Assembly (NCBI GenBank): GCA_029983675.1
Contig: JASBYY010000021.1
Span: 1-45,801 of the forward strand
Direction of reading: 5' to 3'
Source: Bacteroidales bacterium
Lineage (GTDB): Bacteria; Bacteroidota; Bacteroidia; Bacteroidales; F082
DNA length: 45,801 bases
Below the pieces are notes generated by a model. The model was not told the origin of the DNA. It ran no database searches and saw only the letters and a program-made list of their open reading frames with translations. A program made the translations under genes and the position numbers. Positions 45,489-45,801 of this stretch are shown here, in pieces. Positions within the stretch are counted from its first letter, which is position 1. Each line of letters starts with the position of its first letter.

Positions 45489-45520
45489 AAAGCCGTTTGA
45501 TTTTTCAGGCGGCTTTTTTT
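45489..45520 (+). terminator. Intrinsic terminator after gldJ
   Basis: AAAGCCG (45489-45495) pairs with CGGCTTT (45510-45516), with a small inner TGA/TCA pairing, followed by a T-tract to 45520. The murF start is 13 bp further on, so murF may also rely on read-through. Confidence 0.75.
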
Positions 45521-45532
45521 ATTGACCACAAT

Positions 45533-45801
45533 ATGAATCAGATAGAAAACATATACCGTCATTACCGCTTGTCCGGAAAGATGACTACCGACAGCAGAAA
45601 AGTTGACAAAAACGCTGTGTTTTTCGCATTGAAAGGCGAACACTTCGATGGCAACGACTTTGCATGGGAAACAGCGGAAAAAGGAGAAGCCTCCTTGGTC
45701 GTCTGCGATCGCAACGATATTCCGAAGCACGAACGCATCATCAAAGTGGACGACACGCTTACCGCCTTGCAAGAGCTGGCTGTCATGCACCGCAACAACA
45801 T
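45533..45801 (+). CDS. murF: UDP-MurNAc-tripeptide--D-Ala-D-Ala ligase, N-terminal part
   Basis: The first 89 codons of a gene cut by the window edge. The protein starts MNQIENIYRHYRLSGKMTTD and shows the Mur-ligase N-terminal domain: TDSRKVDKNAVFFALKGEHF then DGNDFAWEAE-like continuation and VDDTLTALQELA. This domain binds the UDP part of the substrate. The product adds D-Ala-D-Ala to the peptidoglycan precursor in the cytosol. I recall gldJ and murF being neighbours in other Bacteroidota, which supports the call. The ATP-binding P-loop lies beyond the window. Confidence 0.88.
   Translation, partial: MNQIENIYRHYRLSGKMTTDSRKVDKNAVFFALKGEHFDGNDFAWETAEKGEASLVVCDRNDIPKHERIIKVDDTLTALQELAVMHRNN

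Overview
The window looks like a chromosomal segment of a member of the Bacteroidota, most likely order Bacteroidales. The evidence is the type IX secretion (T9SS) genes porU, porV and gldJ, gingipain-family (C25) peptidases with C-terminal sorting domains, the rseC-rnfBCDGEA gene order, and many promoters with the phylum's -7 box TAnnTTTG in place of an E. coli -10. No rRNA, tRNA, CRISPR array, transposase or phage gene was seen. The species cannot be named from this sequence.

Layout. (1) 1-2925: two leftward genes for DUF4143-type ATPases (P-loop NTPase, winged helix, PD-(D/E)XK-like end). Each is preceded by its own set of three short palindromic repeats spaced exactly 32 bp apart and starting about 10 bp upstream of a -7 box. 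(2) 2926-9712: a leftward multidrug-efflux operon with overlapping or closely packed genes, in the order tetR, unknown lipoprotein, membrane-fusion lipoprotein, RND pump, TolC-type outer-membrane channel. (3) 10003-12575: a leftward pair, a MATE-fold polysaccharide flippase and a YihY/BrkB membrane protein. (4) 12862-18715: rightward rseC followed by the complete six-gene Rnf ferredoxin:NAD+ oxidoreductase operon, closed by a strong terminator. (5) 18964-34242: rightward secreted cargo: a 1.6-kaa C25 peptidase, a 1135-aa PKD/repeat adhesin, an unknown lipoprotein, an unknown outer-membrane barrel, and a second 1.6-kaa C25 peptidase paralogous to the first. (6) 34295-34989: a gene-free convergent gap with a cluster of nested palindromic repeats and the porV terminator. 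(7) 34990-43577: leftward porV and two tandem PorU-type C25 proteins. (8) 43972-45801: rightward gldJ and the start of murF.

How the genes fit together. Regions 5-8 put part of the T9SS (GldJ, the PorU sortase, the PorV shuttle) next to three likely T9SS clients that carry the C-terminal sorting domain. PorV and PorU are expected to receive these clients at the outer membrane, remove the sorting domain and anchor or release them. Rnf couples ferredoxin oxidation to ion pumping, consistent with an anaerobic lifestyle. The efflux operon is headed by its own TetR-type regulator and is probably autoregulated.

The least explained items are the gene-specific 32-bp-phased operator arrays upstream of the two DUF4143 ATPases, the tandem duplication of PorU, and the unknown lipoprotein/barrel pair placed just ahead of the second peptidase.
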